Part shown: positions 55,214-63,756 of the stretch, piece after piece
How positions within the stretch are numbered: the first letter of the stretch is position 1
Layout: the number at the start of each line of letters is the position of its first letter
Source: an uncultured Saprospiraceae bacterium
GTDB lineage: Bacteria; Bacteroidota; Bacteroidia; Chitinophagales; Saprospiraceae
Assembly: GCA_938007965.1 (NCBI GenBank)
Contig: CALLMH010000016.1
Location: forward strand, 55,618 to 119,617
Reading direction: 5' to 3'
Length of the DNA stretch: 64,000 nucleotides
Notes under the pieces: generated by a model
Database searches by the model: none
Told to the model about the DNA's origin: nothing
What the model saw: the letters and a program-made list of their open reading frames with translations, nothing else
Translations under genes and position numbers: made by a program

Positions 55214-55941
55214 TTTCAGTACCATTAACAAAGTTTACGGATGATAGAGGTACTATCTGCATTGCGCAGGTAGGGTCCGAAATTTTATATGATATAGATA
55301 AAGTGATATACGCTAGGAATGTTGAGGATATTTCTCAATACGCAATGGCCACTGTTATAGTAGCTAAAGGTACTCTGGAGCTCACTGTTTCAAATTCTGA
55401 AATAACTGTAGATGAAGATGATTGCATCTTAATAAAAGATATAAGTAAGATCAATATGATGAGCCTATCTGAGGGGGGGATACTTATCATCATCTCACAC
55501 AATAATGCAATACAAAGCAATCAATCAGATGTTAGATTTGACAAGGGCTTCACGGTAGGCGACTGTAAAATTTATTCAGCTAGCCCCTCAAACGTACTAG
55601 AACACAAAGAGTTCTTACCAGATTTGCAGCGAGTTTTTTACATTAAAAATGTAAAAAATGGAAGTGATAGAGGTGGGCATGCGCACAAATATTGTCATCA
55701 ATCTCTGATCGCAATTGCAGGAAGCTTTGAGGTTCTTATTGATGATGGATGGTTACAAAAAAAAGTTTCTCTAAACTCACCTCAAGATATATTTCACATA
55801 CAACCTTACGTTTGGGCTTTAGAAAAAAACTTTTCTGAAGACGCCATTTGTTTAGTACTAGCTAGTCATAAATATGATAGATATAGTTATATCGATGAAT
55901 TAGAAACGCTAAAAAGTATAAAAAGTGAAATTCACGAATAG
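55210..55941 (+). CDS. FdtA/QdtA-type dTDP-4-keto-6-deoxyhexose 3,4-ketoisomerase fused to a second cupin
   Basis: 243 residues, about twice an ordinary FdtA (~140). The C-terminal half (about 135-235) has the ketoisomerase signature: RVFYIKNVKNGSDRGGHAHK, QSLIAIAGSFEVLIDDG, DIFHIQPYVWAL and LVLASHKYDRYSYIDELETL. The N-terminal half is another cupin-like repeat (PLTKFTDDRGTICIAQVG, VIVAKGTLELTV) without the histidine cluster. It converts dTDP-4-keto-6-deoxyglucose to the 3-keto isomer for the aminotransferase at 56763. Translation starts at TTG overlapping the ACP stop; a 17-bp overlap with the acyltransferase follows. Confidence 0.82.
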   Translation: MISVPLTKFTDDRGTICIAQVGSEILYDIDKVIYARNVEDISQYAMATVIVAKGTLELTVSNSEITVDEDDCILIKDISKINMMSLSEGGILIIISHNNAIQSNQSDVRFDKGFTVGDCKIYSASPSNVLEHKEFLPDLQRVFYIKNVKNGSDRGGHAHKYCHQSLIAIAGSFEVLIDDGWLQKKVSLNSPQDIFHIQPYVWALEKNFSEDAICLVLASHKYDRYSYIDELETLKSIKSEIHE

Positions 55942-56695
55942 GAGAGTGCAAATTTCCGAATCGGCAGATATCCATCCCTCTGCAAAAATTGGGGACGGGA
56001 CTATTATCTATGATAATGTGAAGATTGGAGCAAATACAATCGTAGCAAATGATTGTATTATTGGCGAACCAACTAACGATTACTATAGAAATGATGAATA
56101 TAAACAGCCGAACACCGTTATTGGATCGGACGGACTTATAAGAAGTCATAATATTATATACGCAGGTGCAGAAATTGGAAACAACATTTCTACGGGGCAT
56201 CATGCCATAGTTAGAGAAAACTCTAAAATTGGAAATCATTGCTCTATAGGAACATATACAGAGCTTCAGGGAGATTGTGAAATTGGTAATTATTGCAGAT
56301 TTCAAAGTAACGTAAGTGTGGGTCAATTAAGTAGAATTGGAGATTATGTATTTATCTATCCATTTACAGTATTAACAAATGACCTAACTCCACCCTCTGA
56401 GATATATTGTGGATCCCAGATTGGATCATATACACAGATTGCTTCTTCTTGTGTGATCTTAGGCAATGCAAAGATTGGTCAACACTGCCTCATAGCGGCA
56501 AACTCGACCGTCGGAGGATTGTTTGAAGATGATTCATTTATCCACGGGAGTCCAGCAGTATATAAAGGCAAATTGTCAAAAATGCCATTCTTCAATCAAG
56601 AAGGAAAAAGACACTACCCATGGCCCCAAAATTTCGATAGAGGAATGCCATGGAATAAATCCGAACTAAAAACTCCAAAGGGTCCGAGCCAATAA
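55925..56695 (+). CDS. Beta-helix N-acyltransferase, FdtC/QdtC-like
   Basis: 256 residues starting on GTG within the previous gene. Hexapeptide turns span almost the whole protein (HPSAKIGDGTIIYDNVKIG, IIYAGAEIGNNI, SKIGNHCSIGTY, CEIGNYCRF, AKIGQHCLIAANS). The C-terminus ends HYPWPQNFDRGMPWNKSEL, unlike the short O-acetyltransferases. The position between FdtA- and FdtB-like genes suggests N-acylation of a dTDP-3-amino-3,6-dideoxyhexose. The linked ACP and ligase genes raise the option that the donor is an acyl-ACP rather than acetyl-CoA. Family call firm, donor inferred. Confidence 0.84.
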   Translation: MKFTNRRVQISESADIHPSAKIGDGTIIYDNVKIGANTIVANDCIIGEPTNDYYRNDEYKQPNTVIGSDGLIRSHNIIYAGAEIGNNISTGHHAIVRENSKIGNHCSIGTYTELQGDCEIGNYCRFQSNVSVGQLSRIGDYVFIYPFTVLTNDLTPPSEIYCGSQIGSYTQIASSCVILGNAKIGQHCLIAANSTVGGLFEDDSFIHGSPAVYKGKLSKMPFFNQEGKRHYPWPQNFDRGMPWNKSELKTPKGPSQ

Positions 56696-56735
56696 ATGCT
56701 TTTTCGTCCTTATGGGTCGGGGCAAAGAATGCTAC

Positions 56736-56756
56736 CCCAACACCCAACACCCAACA
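56736..56756 (+). repeat. Perfect (CCCAACA)x3 heptad repeat before the aminotransferase
   Basis: Three exact heptads CCCAACA in tandem end seven bases before the start codon at 56763. The leader also contains GGTCGGGGCAAA (56715-56726), which matches GGTCGGGGTAAA in the fnlB leader (34756) apart from one base. An in-frame ATG at 56712 would translate the repeat and is rejected as start. Confidence 0.65.
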
Positions 56757-56762
56757 TCTTTT

Positions 56763-57866
56763 ATGAATATCCCCTTTCTAAATTTCGACAAACGAAACCT
56801 TGAAATAAAGGCTGAGATTATGGATTCTTTTGAAGAATTCTTTGATAGTAATAGGTATGTTTTAGGTCCTAAGTTATTATCATTTGAAGAGGAGTATGCT
56901 TCCTTTTCTGGGACTGATTTCTGCGTAGGAGTTAGTAATGGATTAGACGCATTGAAGCTCAGTCTTAAGGTGTTGAATATTGGAGAAGGAGACGAAGTAA
57001 TTGTGCCCTCTAATACATACATCGCTACCGTACTTGCTGTGACAGCAGTTGGGGCCATACCTATATTTGTAGAACCAGATGTGTCAACATTTAATATCGA
57101 TCCATCAAAAATTACCGAAGCAATTACTAGCAAAACGAAATGTATCATTCCCGTTCATCTTTATGGTCAGCCATGCAAAATGGATGAAATAATGGACATT
57201 GCTAGTGAAAATAAATTATTTGTAGTTGAAGATAATGCCCAATCGCAAGGGGCAACTTACGATGGTAAGAGAACAGGCTCATTCGGAGATGTTAATGCTG
57301 TGAGTTTTTATCCTGGAAAGAATATTGGGGCATTAGGAGAAGCAGGTGCAATAACTATGAATAATAAAGCACACTTTGAAAAAGTGAAAGTGCTTAGAAA
57401 TTATGGGTCGAGTCAAAAGTATATTAATACATTGATTGGATACAACAATAGAATGGATGAAGTCCAAGCTTCATTTGTATCAGTAATGCTCAGATATATT
57501 GACTCTTGGAATGACCAACGAAATCAAATTGCCAAAAAATATGAATTGAATTTGAAGCACATAGAAAACTTGATACTTCCTGAAATTCAAAATAACGCAT
57601 ACTCGGTTTGGCATCAATATGTAATAAGAACAGACAGACGAGATGAGTTACAGGACTATCTCAAAAACAATGGAATAGGGACTCTTATTCATTATCCTAT
57701 TCCTCCTCATATGCAAGAGTGTTATAAGGAACTAGGATATAATAAAGGAAATTTTCCAATTGCTGAAAAAATGGCAAATACTGTATTAAGTTTGCCGATA
57801 TATCCTGGATTGTCAGATATAGAGATTAAATACATAACAGATTCCATAGATAGATTTTATAAATGA
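56763..57866 (+). CDS. dTDP-3-keto-6-deoxyhexose aminotransferase, FdtB/QdtB-like
   Basis: DegT/DnrJ/EryC1 family PLP enzyme, 367 residues from ATG 56763. VSFYPGKNIGALGEAGAI carries the PLP lysine, VEDNAQSQGATYDGK and IGYNNRMDEVQASFVSVMLR are typical, and the C-terminus IGTLIHYPIPPHMQECYKELGY resembles FdtB/QdtB. It would aminate C3 of the keto sugar from the FdtA-like protein, to be acylated by the gene at 55925. Fuc3N versus Qui3N cannot be separated by eye. Flippase 3 overlaps its end as ATGA. Confidence 0.88.
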   Translation: MNIPFLNFDKRNLEIKAEIMDSFEEFFDSNRYVLGPKLLSFEEEYASFSGTDFCVGVSNGLDALKLSLKVLNIGEGDEVIVPSNTYIATVLAVTAVGAIPIFVEPDVSTFNIDPSKITEAITSKTKCIIPVHLYGQPCKMDEIMDIASENKLFVVEDNAQSQGATYDGKRTGSFGDVNAVSFYPGKNIGALGEAGAITMNNKAHFEKVKVLRNYGSSQKYINTLIGYNNRMDEVQASFVSVMLRYIDSWNDQRNQIAKKYELNLKHIENLILPEIQNNAYSVWHQYVIRTDRRDELQDYLKNNGIGTLIHYPIPPHMQECYKELGYNKGNFPIAEKMANTVLSLPIYPGLSDIEIKYITDSIDRFYK

Positions 57867-59155
57867 TAGCGCTGGTAAAGAAAATACTCAATATAGATCT
57901 GATAAAGGTCAGCGGACTTACAGGGATCTCTACAGTTATTCGATTACTGACAAGTTTGGGGTTGTCCAAATACTTAGCCATAATGATCGGTCCTTCGGGA
58001 TTGGCAATTATTGGACAATTAACGAATGTAACACAGACGATGATTACATTTTGTACTTTGGCCTCTACTCAAGCGGTGACTAAATACGCATCTGAGTATA
58101 AAGATGAGGAACATAAGTACTATGAATTCTTGACAGGAGTCTTGAAAATGCTTTCTTTTTCCTCTATTTTAGTATCAGTCTTTAGTTTTTTTGCTTCTGA
58201 TTGGCTTAGTATTAAAGTTATTGGTACAACTGAATATTCTACCATTTTCAAAATATTCGCATTTAATCTTTGCCTATTTACGCTAAATGGCTTTTTGCTA
58301 GCTATAATCAATGGTAAAAAACAATTTAAAAAGTTTGTTAAAATCAATATTATAACCAGTATTATCTCTGCTTTATTGACGATGGGATTGATATGGTATT
58401 ATGGAGTCTTCGGAGGATTGGTATCATATGTGACTGCACAATCAATTATATTACTATTTACTTTTTATGCAGTAAAAGATGAAGCACTAAGGGTGTTTTC
58501 GGAGCTCAAGAATTATCAATTAAAACCTAAATTAGTAAAACAGGTATTAGCTTTTTCTTTGATGACATTAGTATCCATGTTGATGTATCCAACAAGTAAA
58601 TTGATGATCAGGACTGAGATTATTCAAAATTTAGATTTGATGGCTGCGGGTATTTGGGAAGGGATGAATAAGATCTCAACCATGTTTTTGATGTTGTTTA
58701 CGACAACTATTCCTATCTATTATTTACCCCGATTATCAGAGCTGAAAACACCGAAAGCATTAAAAAAAGAAGTATACCTTACTTTCAAAATCATAGTGCC
58801 AACAATTGCATTTCTTGCGATAGTTATTTATTTATTGAGATATTATGTGATAATCATTGCACTGTCCGATACCTTCTTACCAATGATGGATTTGTTTGCG
58901 ATACAGTTGACAGGTGATATCTTTAGGGTTGTTTCTTTAATTTTTGGTTTTACATTAGTAGCTAAAGCTAAGATCACTCAATTCATTATTATTGAAATTT
59001 TAGCTATATTGGTATATGTAGGAGGCACTTTTCTTTTGGTCAAAGACTTCGGATTAAAAGGAGCCGTCTTGTCTTATTTGATGAGCTATATGTTTTATGC
59101 AGTAGCAAGTTTCGTAATGTTTCAGAGGAATCTTAAACTAAATGATGCGGCCTAA
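57863..59155 (+). CDS. O-antigen translocase, Wzx-like (flippase 3 of 3)
   Basis: 430-residue polytopic membrane protein. GLTGISTVIRLLTSLGLSKYLAIMIGPSGLAIIGQLTNV is the standard N-terminus of the WzxE/O-antigen translocase subgroup, different from flippases 1 and 2. It is 4 bp overlapped with the aminotransferase, and the following glycosyltransferase begins within its last 14 bases, so this cassette is tightly translated together. It should flip the lipid-linked unit containing the 3-amino sugar. Confidence 0.9.
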   Translation: MIALVKKILNIDLIKVSGLTGISTVIRLLTSLGLSKYLAIMIGPSGLAIIGQLTNVTQTMITFCTLASTQAVTKYASEYKDEEHKYYEFLTGVLKMLSFSSILVSVFSFFASDWLSIKVIGTTEYSTIFKIFAFNLCLFTLNGFLLAIINGKKQFKKFVKINIITSIISALLTMGLIWYYGVFGGLVSYVTAQSIILLFTFYAVKDEALRVFSELKNYQLKPKLVKQVLAFSLMTLVSMLMYPTSKLMIRTEIIQNLDLMAAGIWEGMNKISTMFLMLFTTTIPIYYLPRLSELKTPKALKKEVYLTFKIIVPTIAFLAIVIYLLRYYVIIIALSDTFLPMMDLFAIQLTGDIFRVVSLIFGFTLVAKAKITQFIIIEILAILVYVGGTFLLVKDFGLKGAVLSYLMSYMFYAVASFVMFQRNLKLNDAA

Positions 59156-60641
59156 GGAGGAACTTTCAAATGCCTATTCATCTGCAAAAGAAGCAATGAA
59201 TAGGTACTTTGCGCATGATCGATACGATCAAGGTCTATATGAAGCTGAAGTAGCATGCAACCTGGCGATGTCGTTTCCGATTCTCTACGATTATGTGGAT
59301 GATGGACTAGAAGCCGTACTTCAGAAACAATTCGAATCTAAAATCGGGACAATTAAATACTCCCGCACCTCAAAAAGAATTATCTTTTATAATACCCAAA
59401 TAGTAGATAGAGGGGCATTGACACAGCAGTATTTGAACTTCTTTACGAAGAATAATTATGATATATTATTGGTGGTTCCGCATAGGCAAAATGCATTGCT
59501 AGGTAAGGAAATTCAATCCTTTATAAAGGCAAACAAGAATGTAAATTTATTTTATCCTAAAGGACGGACTTTGTCAAAAATGTTGATAAGTCTTAAAACG
59601 AAAATAGAAGACTTTCGTCCTGAAATGTCTTTTATTCATTTAGTACCAGATGATGTTTTTGGTTTTAGTATTTTTTCTAATCTAAAATCAAGTGTCAGGT
59701 ATTATATAGTTCATAACGATCATACCTTTTGGTTGGGAAAACGCTGTGCTGATTACTTCTTAGAGTTTCGAGATTTCGGTTATTTCATAGCGACAGAAAG
59801 GAGACAAATATCACCGCAAAAGATAATACGAGTACCATATTATCCTATTCAAGAAGACAAACAATTTAAAGGGTTCCCATTTGAACGAAAAGGGAAAGTC
59901 GTGGGGCTTTTAGCGGCAAACCCTTATAAGTTTATGTTGGACAAAGAGAAAACAATTCTCAATGTCCTCATTTCGAAGATAAAGGAACATAGGAACTTTG
60001 TAGTTGTCATTGCTGGTCGAAGATCTAAAGCATTGAATAAATTTATTGAGCAAAACAATCTGCACAATCAATTTTATTATTTGGGTCATCGAACTGACTT
60101 TTATGCACTGATGAAAAACGTAGATATCTACATCAATTCGTTTCCCCTTATTGGAGGACTGACGACTCAATATGCAGCGGAGGCAGGGCGACCTATAGTT
60201 TCCTATACGAAACCAGAATTGCTTTTTACTAATTCTGCCGAAGGTTTTCTGAAGTATTGTAAAGAGAAAATTACATTTTCTGATCTTGAGAAATTTAAAA
60301 CCAGAATTAGCCAGTTAATAGTTGATGAAGACTTAAGAAAAAGTTTCTTGGATAAGGAGCTGATGGATACCGTTTCTAATTTGGAATTTGATAATAGATT
60401 ATCTAAAATCATTACAAATCCCGAAAAATATGGTGAATCTAAACTATTGGATACAAAATTACGACACGATGATTCGATGTTTCTTGAATATTATCTTCAG
60501 CGCGAAAATGGAGTTCAAAAAATAAGAACTGCAATAAGGAAGAACTATGATATTCGTCGACGGTTTGGGGAATTACCTTTAATCTTTAGATTTGAAATGG
60601 CTAAATTGGCAAAAAAAATCCTTTACAGAAATAAGTTTTGA
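59142..60641 (+). CDS. Glycosyltransferase, GT-B-like
   Basis: 499 residues, longer than the other transferases here. An N-terminal helical region of about 65 residues (YSSAKEAMNRYFAHDRYDQ) precedes a GT-B core: RIIFYNTQIVDRGALTQQYL, YYIVHNDHTFWLGKRCADYF, VVVIAGRRSKALNKFIEQ, YLGHRTDFYALMKNVDIYIN and QYAAEAGRPIVSYT. The last motif lies where GT4 enzymes bind the donor diphosphate. It is encoded in overlap with flippase 3 and with the ligase gene (TTGA), so it probably adds the acylated 3-amino sugar. The precise sugar is unknown. Confidence 0.77.
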   Translation: MMRPKEELSNAYSSAKEAMNRYFAHDRYDQGLYEAEVACNLAMSFPILYDYVDDGLEAVLQKQFESKIGTIKYSRTSKRIIFYNTQIVDRGALTQQYLNFFTKNNYDILLVVPHRQNALLGKEIQSFIKANKNVNLFYPKGRTLSKMLISLKTKIEDFRPEMSFIHLVPDDVFGFSIFSNLKSSVRYYIVHNDHTFWLGKRCADYFLEFRDFGYFIATERRQISPQKIIRVPYYPIQEDKQFKGFPFERKGKVVGLLAANPYKFMLDKEKTILNVLISKIKEHRNFVVVIAGRRSKALNKFIEQNNLHNQFYYLGHRTDFYALMKNVDIYINSFPLIGGLTTQYAAEAGRPIVSYTKPELLFTNSAEGFLKYCKEKITFSDLEKFKTRISQLIVDEDLRKSFLDKELMDTVSNLEFDNRLSKIITNPEKYGESKLLDTKLRHDDSMFLEYYLQRENGVQKIRTAIRKNYDIRRRFGELPLIFRFEMAKLAKKILYRNKF

Positions 60642-61822
60642 AGCACATATTTTATAAAAACAACCAGGCATCATTTTCTTATCAGGAGCTTATCGAAGCC
60701 TTACGTAAAGCAAGATCATTTTATAGTAGTTGGTCAGAGAGTAACTACCCCAGTTTTGTGATAAATGTATTAACAGCTTTGATAAGCGACAATGACCTAA
60801 TACTCCATGACTATAGAAATGCTGTAAGTGAATCGATAGCGGAAATAAAAAGAGTAAATACCCGCAACATAAAAGATTCAGAGGAACTAATTAATATTTT
60901 ACACAATTCAAAGTCGAATATTGGTATCTATTCATCGGGAACCACAGCCACTCCGAAACTTATCAGTCAGAGTGTGCAAAGATTGCTGAAATCAGTAAGA
61001 ATAAGCGACGAATACAAACATTCGAGGTGGGCATTTACTTACAATCCATCGCACTCTGCTGGCATCCAAGTCTTCCTACAAGCAATCTGTAATCAGGCAA
61101 CATTGTACGATTTGTACAAGTGCTCGAGATCAGAAATTATACATACGCTTGTTGAAGAAAGAATAACGCACCTTTCTGCAACACCTACTTTTTACAGGAT
61201 GCTAGCTCCATATGATTTCATCCTCCCAGAAATAAAAAGTGTTACATTCAATGGTGAGAAATCAACAATAGAACTGATTGACCTTATAAGAGGAGTTTGT
61301 CCTAATGCCAGAATAAGAAATATTTATGGGAGCACAGAATCCGGTCCTTTAATGTCATCTGGATCTACTACTTTCAGAATTCCGGATAGGTTAAAAGACC
61401 ATGTCAAAATAGAAGACGAGGAGCTTCTTATCAAAAGTGAATTGATTAGCAAATCTGTTGCAAATGAAGATTGGTACCATACGGGAGATCTAGTGAAAAT
61501 AACGTCTGAAGATCCTCTTACGGTAGAATTTGTAACTCGAAAGTCAAAAGTTCTGAATGTAGGAGGCCAAAACGTAAGTCCACAAGAAGTAGAGGAAGTA
61601 CTTATCAGTTATACTGGAGTCAAAGATGCTAGAGTATATGGCCGACCTAACAAAATGATCGGAAATCTTGTTGTAGCGGAGATTCAAATCCATAAAGGAA
61701 CAACTATTCAAGAAAAAAAATTAATTAATTATTGTAAATCGTGTCTAGCGGCATATAAAGTACCAAGATTGATAAAATTTGTGGAGAAGATCGAAATCGG
61801 GAGAACTGGCAAGAAGCTCTAA
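60638..61822 (+). CDS. Acyl-adenylating enzyme (ANL superfamily, AMP-binding)
   Basis: 394 residues, short for the superfamily (~500) but with both parts: IGIYSSGTTATPKLISQS (P-loop-like A3), NIYGSTESGPL (A5), WYHTGDLVKI with the adenylate Asp (A7) and RKSKVLNVGGQNVSPQEVEEVL (A8), and a C-terminal domain ending IEIGRTGKKL whose lysine (A10) is the usual catalytic one. The missing part is the N-terminal ~100 residues. It would activate a carboxylic acid as acyl-AMP and load it on CoA or on the ACP at 54980. TTG start overlaps the upstream stop. Confidence 0.85.
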   Translation: MKHIFYKNNQASFSYQELIEALRKARSFYSSWSESNYPSFVINVLTALISDNDLILHDYRNAVSESIAEIKRVNTRNIKDSEELINILHNSKSNIGIYSSGTTATPKLISQSVQRLLKSVRISDEYKHSRWAFTYNPSHSAGIQVFLQAICNQATLYDLYKCSRSEIIHTLVEERITHLSATPTFYRMLAPYDFILPEIKSVTFNGEKSTIELIDLIRGVCPNARIRNIYGSTESGPLMSSGSTTFRIPDRLKDHVKIEDEELLIKSELISKSVANEDWYHTGDLVKITSEDPLTVEFVTRKSKVLNVGGQNVSPQEVEEVLISYTGVKDARVYGRPNKMIGNLVVAEIQIHKGTTIQEKKLINYCKSCLAAYKVPRLIKFVEKIEIGRTGKKL

Positions 61823-61834
61823 TAAAATACCACT

Positions 61835-61842
61835 TATATTTG
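61835..61842 (+). promoter_or_regulatory. Bacteroidota -7 element upstream of the SDR gene
   Basis: TATATTTG matches TAnnTTTG and lies in the 117-bp gap after the ligase gene, giving a leader of about 90 nt before 61940. No -33 element fits at the usual distance. The leader also has complementary 7-mers, TTTGTCC (61867-61873) and GGACAAA (61919-61925), which may form a long-range stem. Confidence 0.4.
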
Positions 61843-61939
61843 GCATCAAAGACAAACCATTAGTGTTTTGTCCGAATATATTTAGACTTCCATTGTACTT
61901 TTACATCATAACAAATTTGGACAAACATCATACTAAATC

Positions 61940-62656
61940 ATGAATATACTCCTAACAGGTGCCTCTAAAGGCCTAGGTCATCAAATAGCAAAAACACTAC
62001 TAAAAGAAGGGCATACAATTTATGCCGTCTCAAGATCTAAAGGAGGATTGTCTGATTTAATAGTTGAATACCCCAATCAGCTGCATTTTTTATCTTATGA
62101 CTTAGCGGATGCTGCCAATATTAAGAATTTGATTTTTAAGTCATGGTTGGAGGGAATAAAGTTGCATGCATTTGTAAATAATGCTGCAATGGCATATGAC
62201 ACTTTACTTACCAATATGAATCTTGAAAAGGTGCAAAAGATGACAATGATCAATCAAATCGCACCTATGATATTGACGAAGTATGTCATCAGAAATATGA
62301 TACTCAATAATATAAAAGGTGCTATTATCCATATTTCTTCTGTTTCTGTACATACAGGATACAAAGGTCTATCTATGTATGCAGCAACAAAAGGTGCCAT
62401 CGAAGCATTCTCTAAGAATACAGCTAGAGAGTGGGGAACCAAACAGATACGATCCAACTGTATCGCTGCAGGATTCATGGAAACGAATATGACTGATATG
62501 ATGAATGATGAAATGAAGTACAGAATATATAATCGAACAGCGCTAAAAACAGAAACATCTTTGGAGTCTGTATCAGATACTGTTTCATTTTTATTATCAA
62601 ATAGTTCTAAGTCTATAACTGGACAAGTTATGCACGTAGATAGCGGTACGATATAA
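61940..62656 (+). CDS. Short-chain dehydrogenase/reductase, FabG-like
   Basis: 238 residues, classical SDR. ILLTGASKGLGHQIAKTLL binds the cofactor, FVNNAA gives the NNAG-like motif, HISSVSVHTGYKGLSMYAATKGAIEAFSK carries Ser, Tyr-x3-Lys, and the C-terminus ITGQVMHVDSGTI is typical of FabG. In this context it may reduce a 3-ketoacyl-ACP or CoA to a 3-hydroxyacyl group for sugar acylation, but a nucleotide-sugar substrate is also possible. The next gene begins directly after the stop with no gap. Confidence 0.85.
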   Translation: MNILLTGASKGLGHQIAKTLLKEGHTIYAVSRSKGGLSDLIVEYPNQLHFLSYDLADAANIKNLIFKSWLEGIKLHAFVNNAAMAYDTLLTNMNLEKVQKMTMINQIAPMILTKYVIRNMILNNIKGAIIHISSVSVHTGYKGLSMYAATKGAIEAFSKNTAREWGTKQIRSNCIAAGFMETNMTDMMNDEMKYRIYNRTALKTETSLESVSDTVSFLLSNSSKSITGQVMHVDSGTI

Positions 62657-63343
62657 ATGAAAATTCAAACTAAAAATTTTAAGTACGCATACGATACTTA
62701 CTATAAGGAGTGTAGTAGAAATCTAGCTGCAAATACTTCAGTTCTCGAAATTGGCGGTGGTGCCCACCCATCTATCCAAAACAGAAAAAATATTATTTAT
62801 ACGATAGTAGATCCTGATCATTCTGAGCTTAATAAAGCACCAGATGATGTTATCAAGTTAGAGGGACTCGTACAAGATCTAGATTCAGCAAAGAAATATG
62901 ATCTCATTATTTCAAAAATGGTACTTGAGCATGTGTCTGATCCTGATGAATTTCATGATAAAGTACTTCAATTATTAACCCCAAACGGAAAAGCAATTCA
63001 TTTTTTTGCTGGCAGACATTCTCTTCCTGCTTTGGTTAATCGATTGCTACCAGAATTTGTCGGTGATAACATTCTAAAACTATTAAAAAATAGAGATTTG
63101 AGTGATAGTCCGAAATATGAAGCGTATTACAAAAGAACCAAAGGGCACACTAAATCACAGAGAGAATACTTCTATAATCTTGGCTATGAAATAGAATCAT
63201 ATTTTTCATTTGTTGGACATAAGTACTTGGGATCTATACCAATTTTGGGATATTTGGAACAAGTGTATTCTAGATTATTGACCAATATGAAATTCAAGAA
63301 TCTGGCCACAGTAGCATTAGTCGTATTAAAGAAGAATAGGTAA
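62657..63343 (+). CDS. Class I SAM-dependent methyltransferase
   Basis: 228 residues. SVLEIGGGAHPSIQNRK is motif I, TIVDPDHSEL the second strand with an acidic end, LIISKMVLEHVSDPDEFHDKVLQLLTPNGKAIHFFAGRHSL motif III. The core is that of Methyltransf_11/23 proteins in polysaccharide loci. Zero spacing to the SDR gene suggests one transcript. A small uncharacterised gene follows after 2 bp. Confidence 0.84.
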   Translation: MKIQTKNFKYAYDTYYKECSRNLAANTSVLEIGGGAHPSIQNRKNIIYTIVDPDHSELNKAPDDVIKLEGLVQDLDSAKKYDLIISKMVLEHVSDPDEFHDKVLQLLTPNGKAIHFFAGRHSLPALVNRLLPEFVGDNILKLLKNRDLSDSPKYEAYYKRTKGHTKSQREYFYNLGYEIESYFSFVGHKYLGSIPILGYLEQVYSRLLTNMKFKNLATVALVVLKKNR

Positions 63344-63345
63344 GT

Positions 63346-63756
63346 ATGATAGAAAAATCTTCCCCAAACTTCCTCCCCGATGGTCCATGGACCGGCTTCT
63401 ACGAAGAATATGGCAAAGAAGGCAACTTCCCAATGTCATGTACATTTACTTTCTCTGAAGGTAATATTTCTGGTAGTGGATCAGACGAAGTTGGCACCTT
63501 TACTTTTTCAGGTTCATACTCGAAAGACTATCAAGTTTCTATGAAGAAAACCTATCATACACATACCTTGCTTTATGAAGGACATGCAGATGAAAATGGA
63601 ATCTGGGGAAAATGGTCATTTCCTGCGATGAAGTTTATTTCAGCTGGATTTCATCTCTGGCCAAAAAAAGGTGCGACAGAATCCATAGAAGAAGAGTTAG
63701 AAATTGAAGAAGCTATCGAAGAATTATTGGAAGTAGAAGAGCCGATCCAACTCTAA
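63346..63756 (+). CDS. Small beta-rich protein of unknown function with an acidic tail
   Basis: 136 residues, no signal peptide or membrane segment. GPWTGFYEEYGKEGNFPMS, GSGSDEVGTFTFSGSY and GIWGKWSFPAMKF suggest a small antiparallel beta-barrel (lipocalin-like spacing of W-x-G), followed by a strongly acidic 30-residue tail (repeated EE-L/I-E). I do not recognise a family. It lies 2 bp after the methyltransferase and 87 bp before manC, so it is probably transcribed with them. A binding or chaperone role would be a guess. Confidence 0.72.
   Translation: MIEKSSPNFLPDGPWTGFYEEYGKEGNFPMSCTFTFSEGNISGSGSDEVGTFTFSGSYSKDYQVSMKKTYHTHTLLYEGHADENGIWGKWSFPAMKFISAGFHLWPKKGATESIEEELEIEEAIEELLEVEEPIQL

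Noticed and set aside
56712..56762. N-terminal extension of the FdtB-like gene from ATG 56712
   Set aside because: It translates the heptad repeats into a low-complexity peptide; the family sequence begins at ATG 56763.
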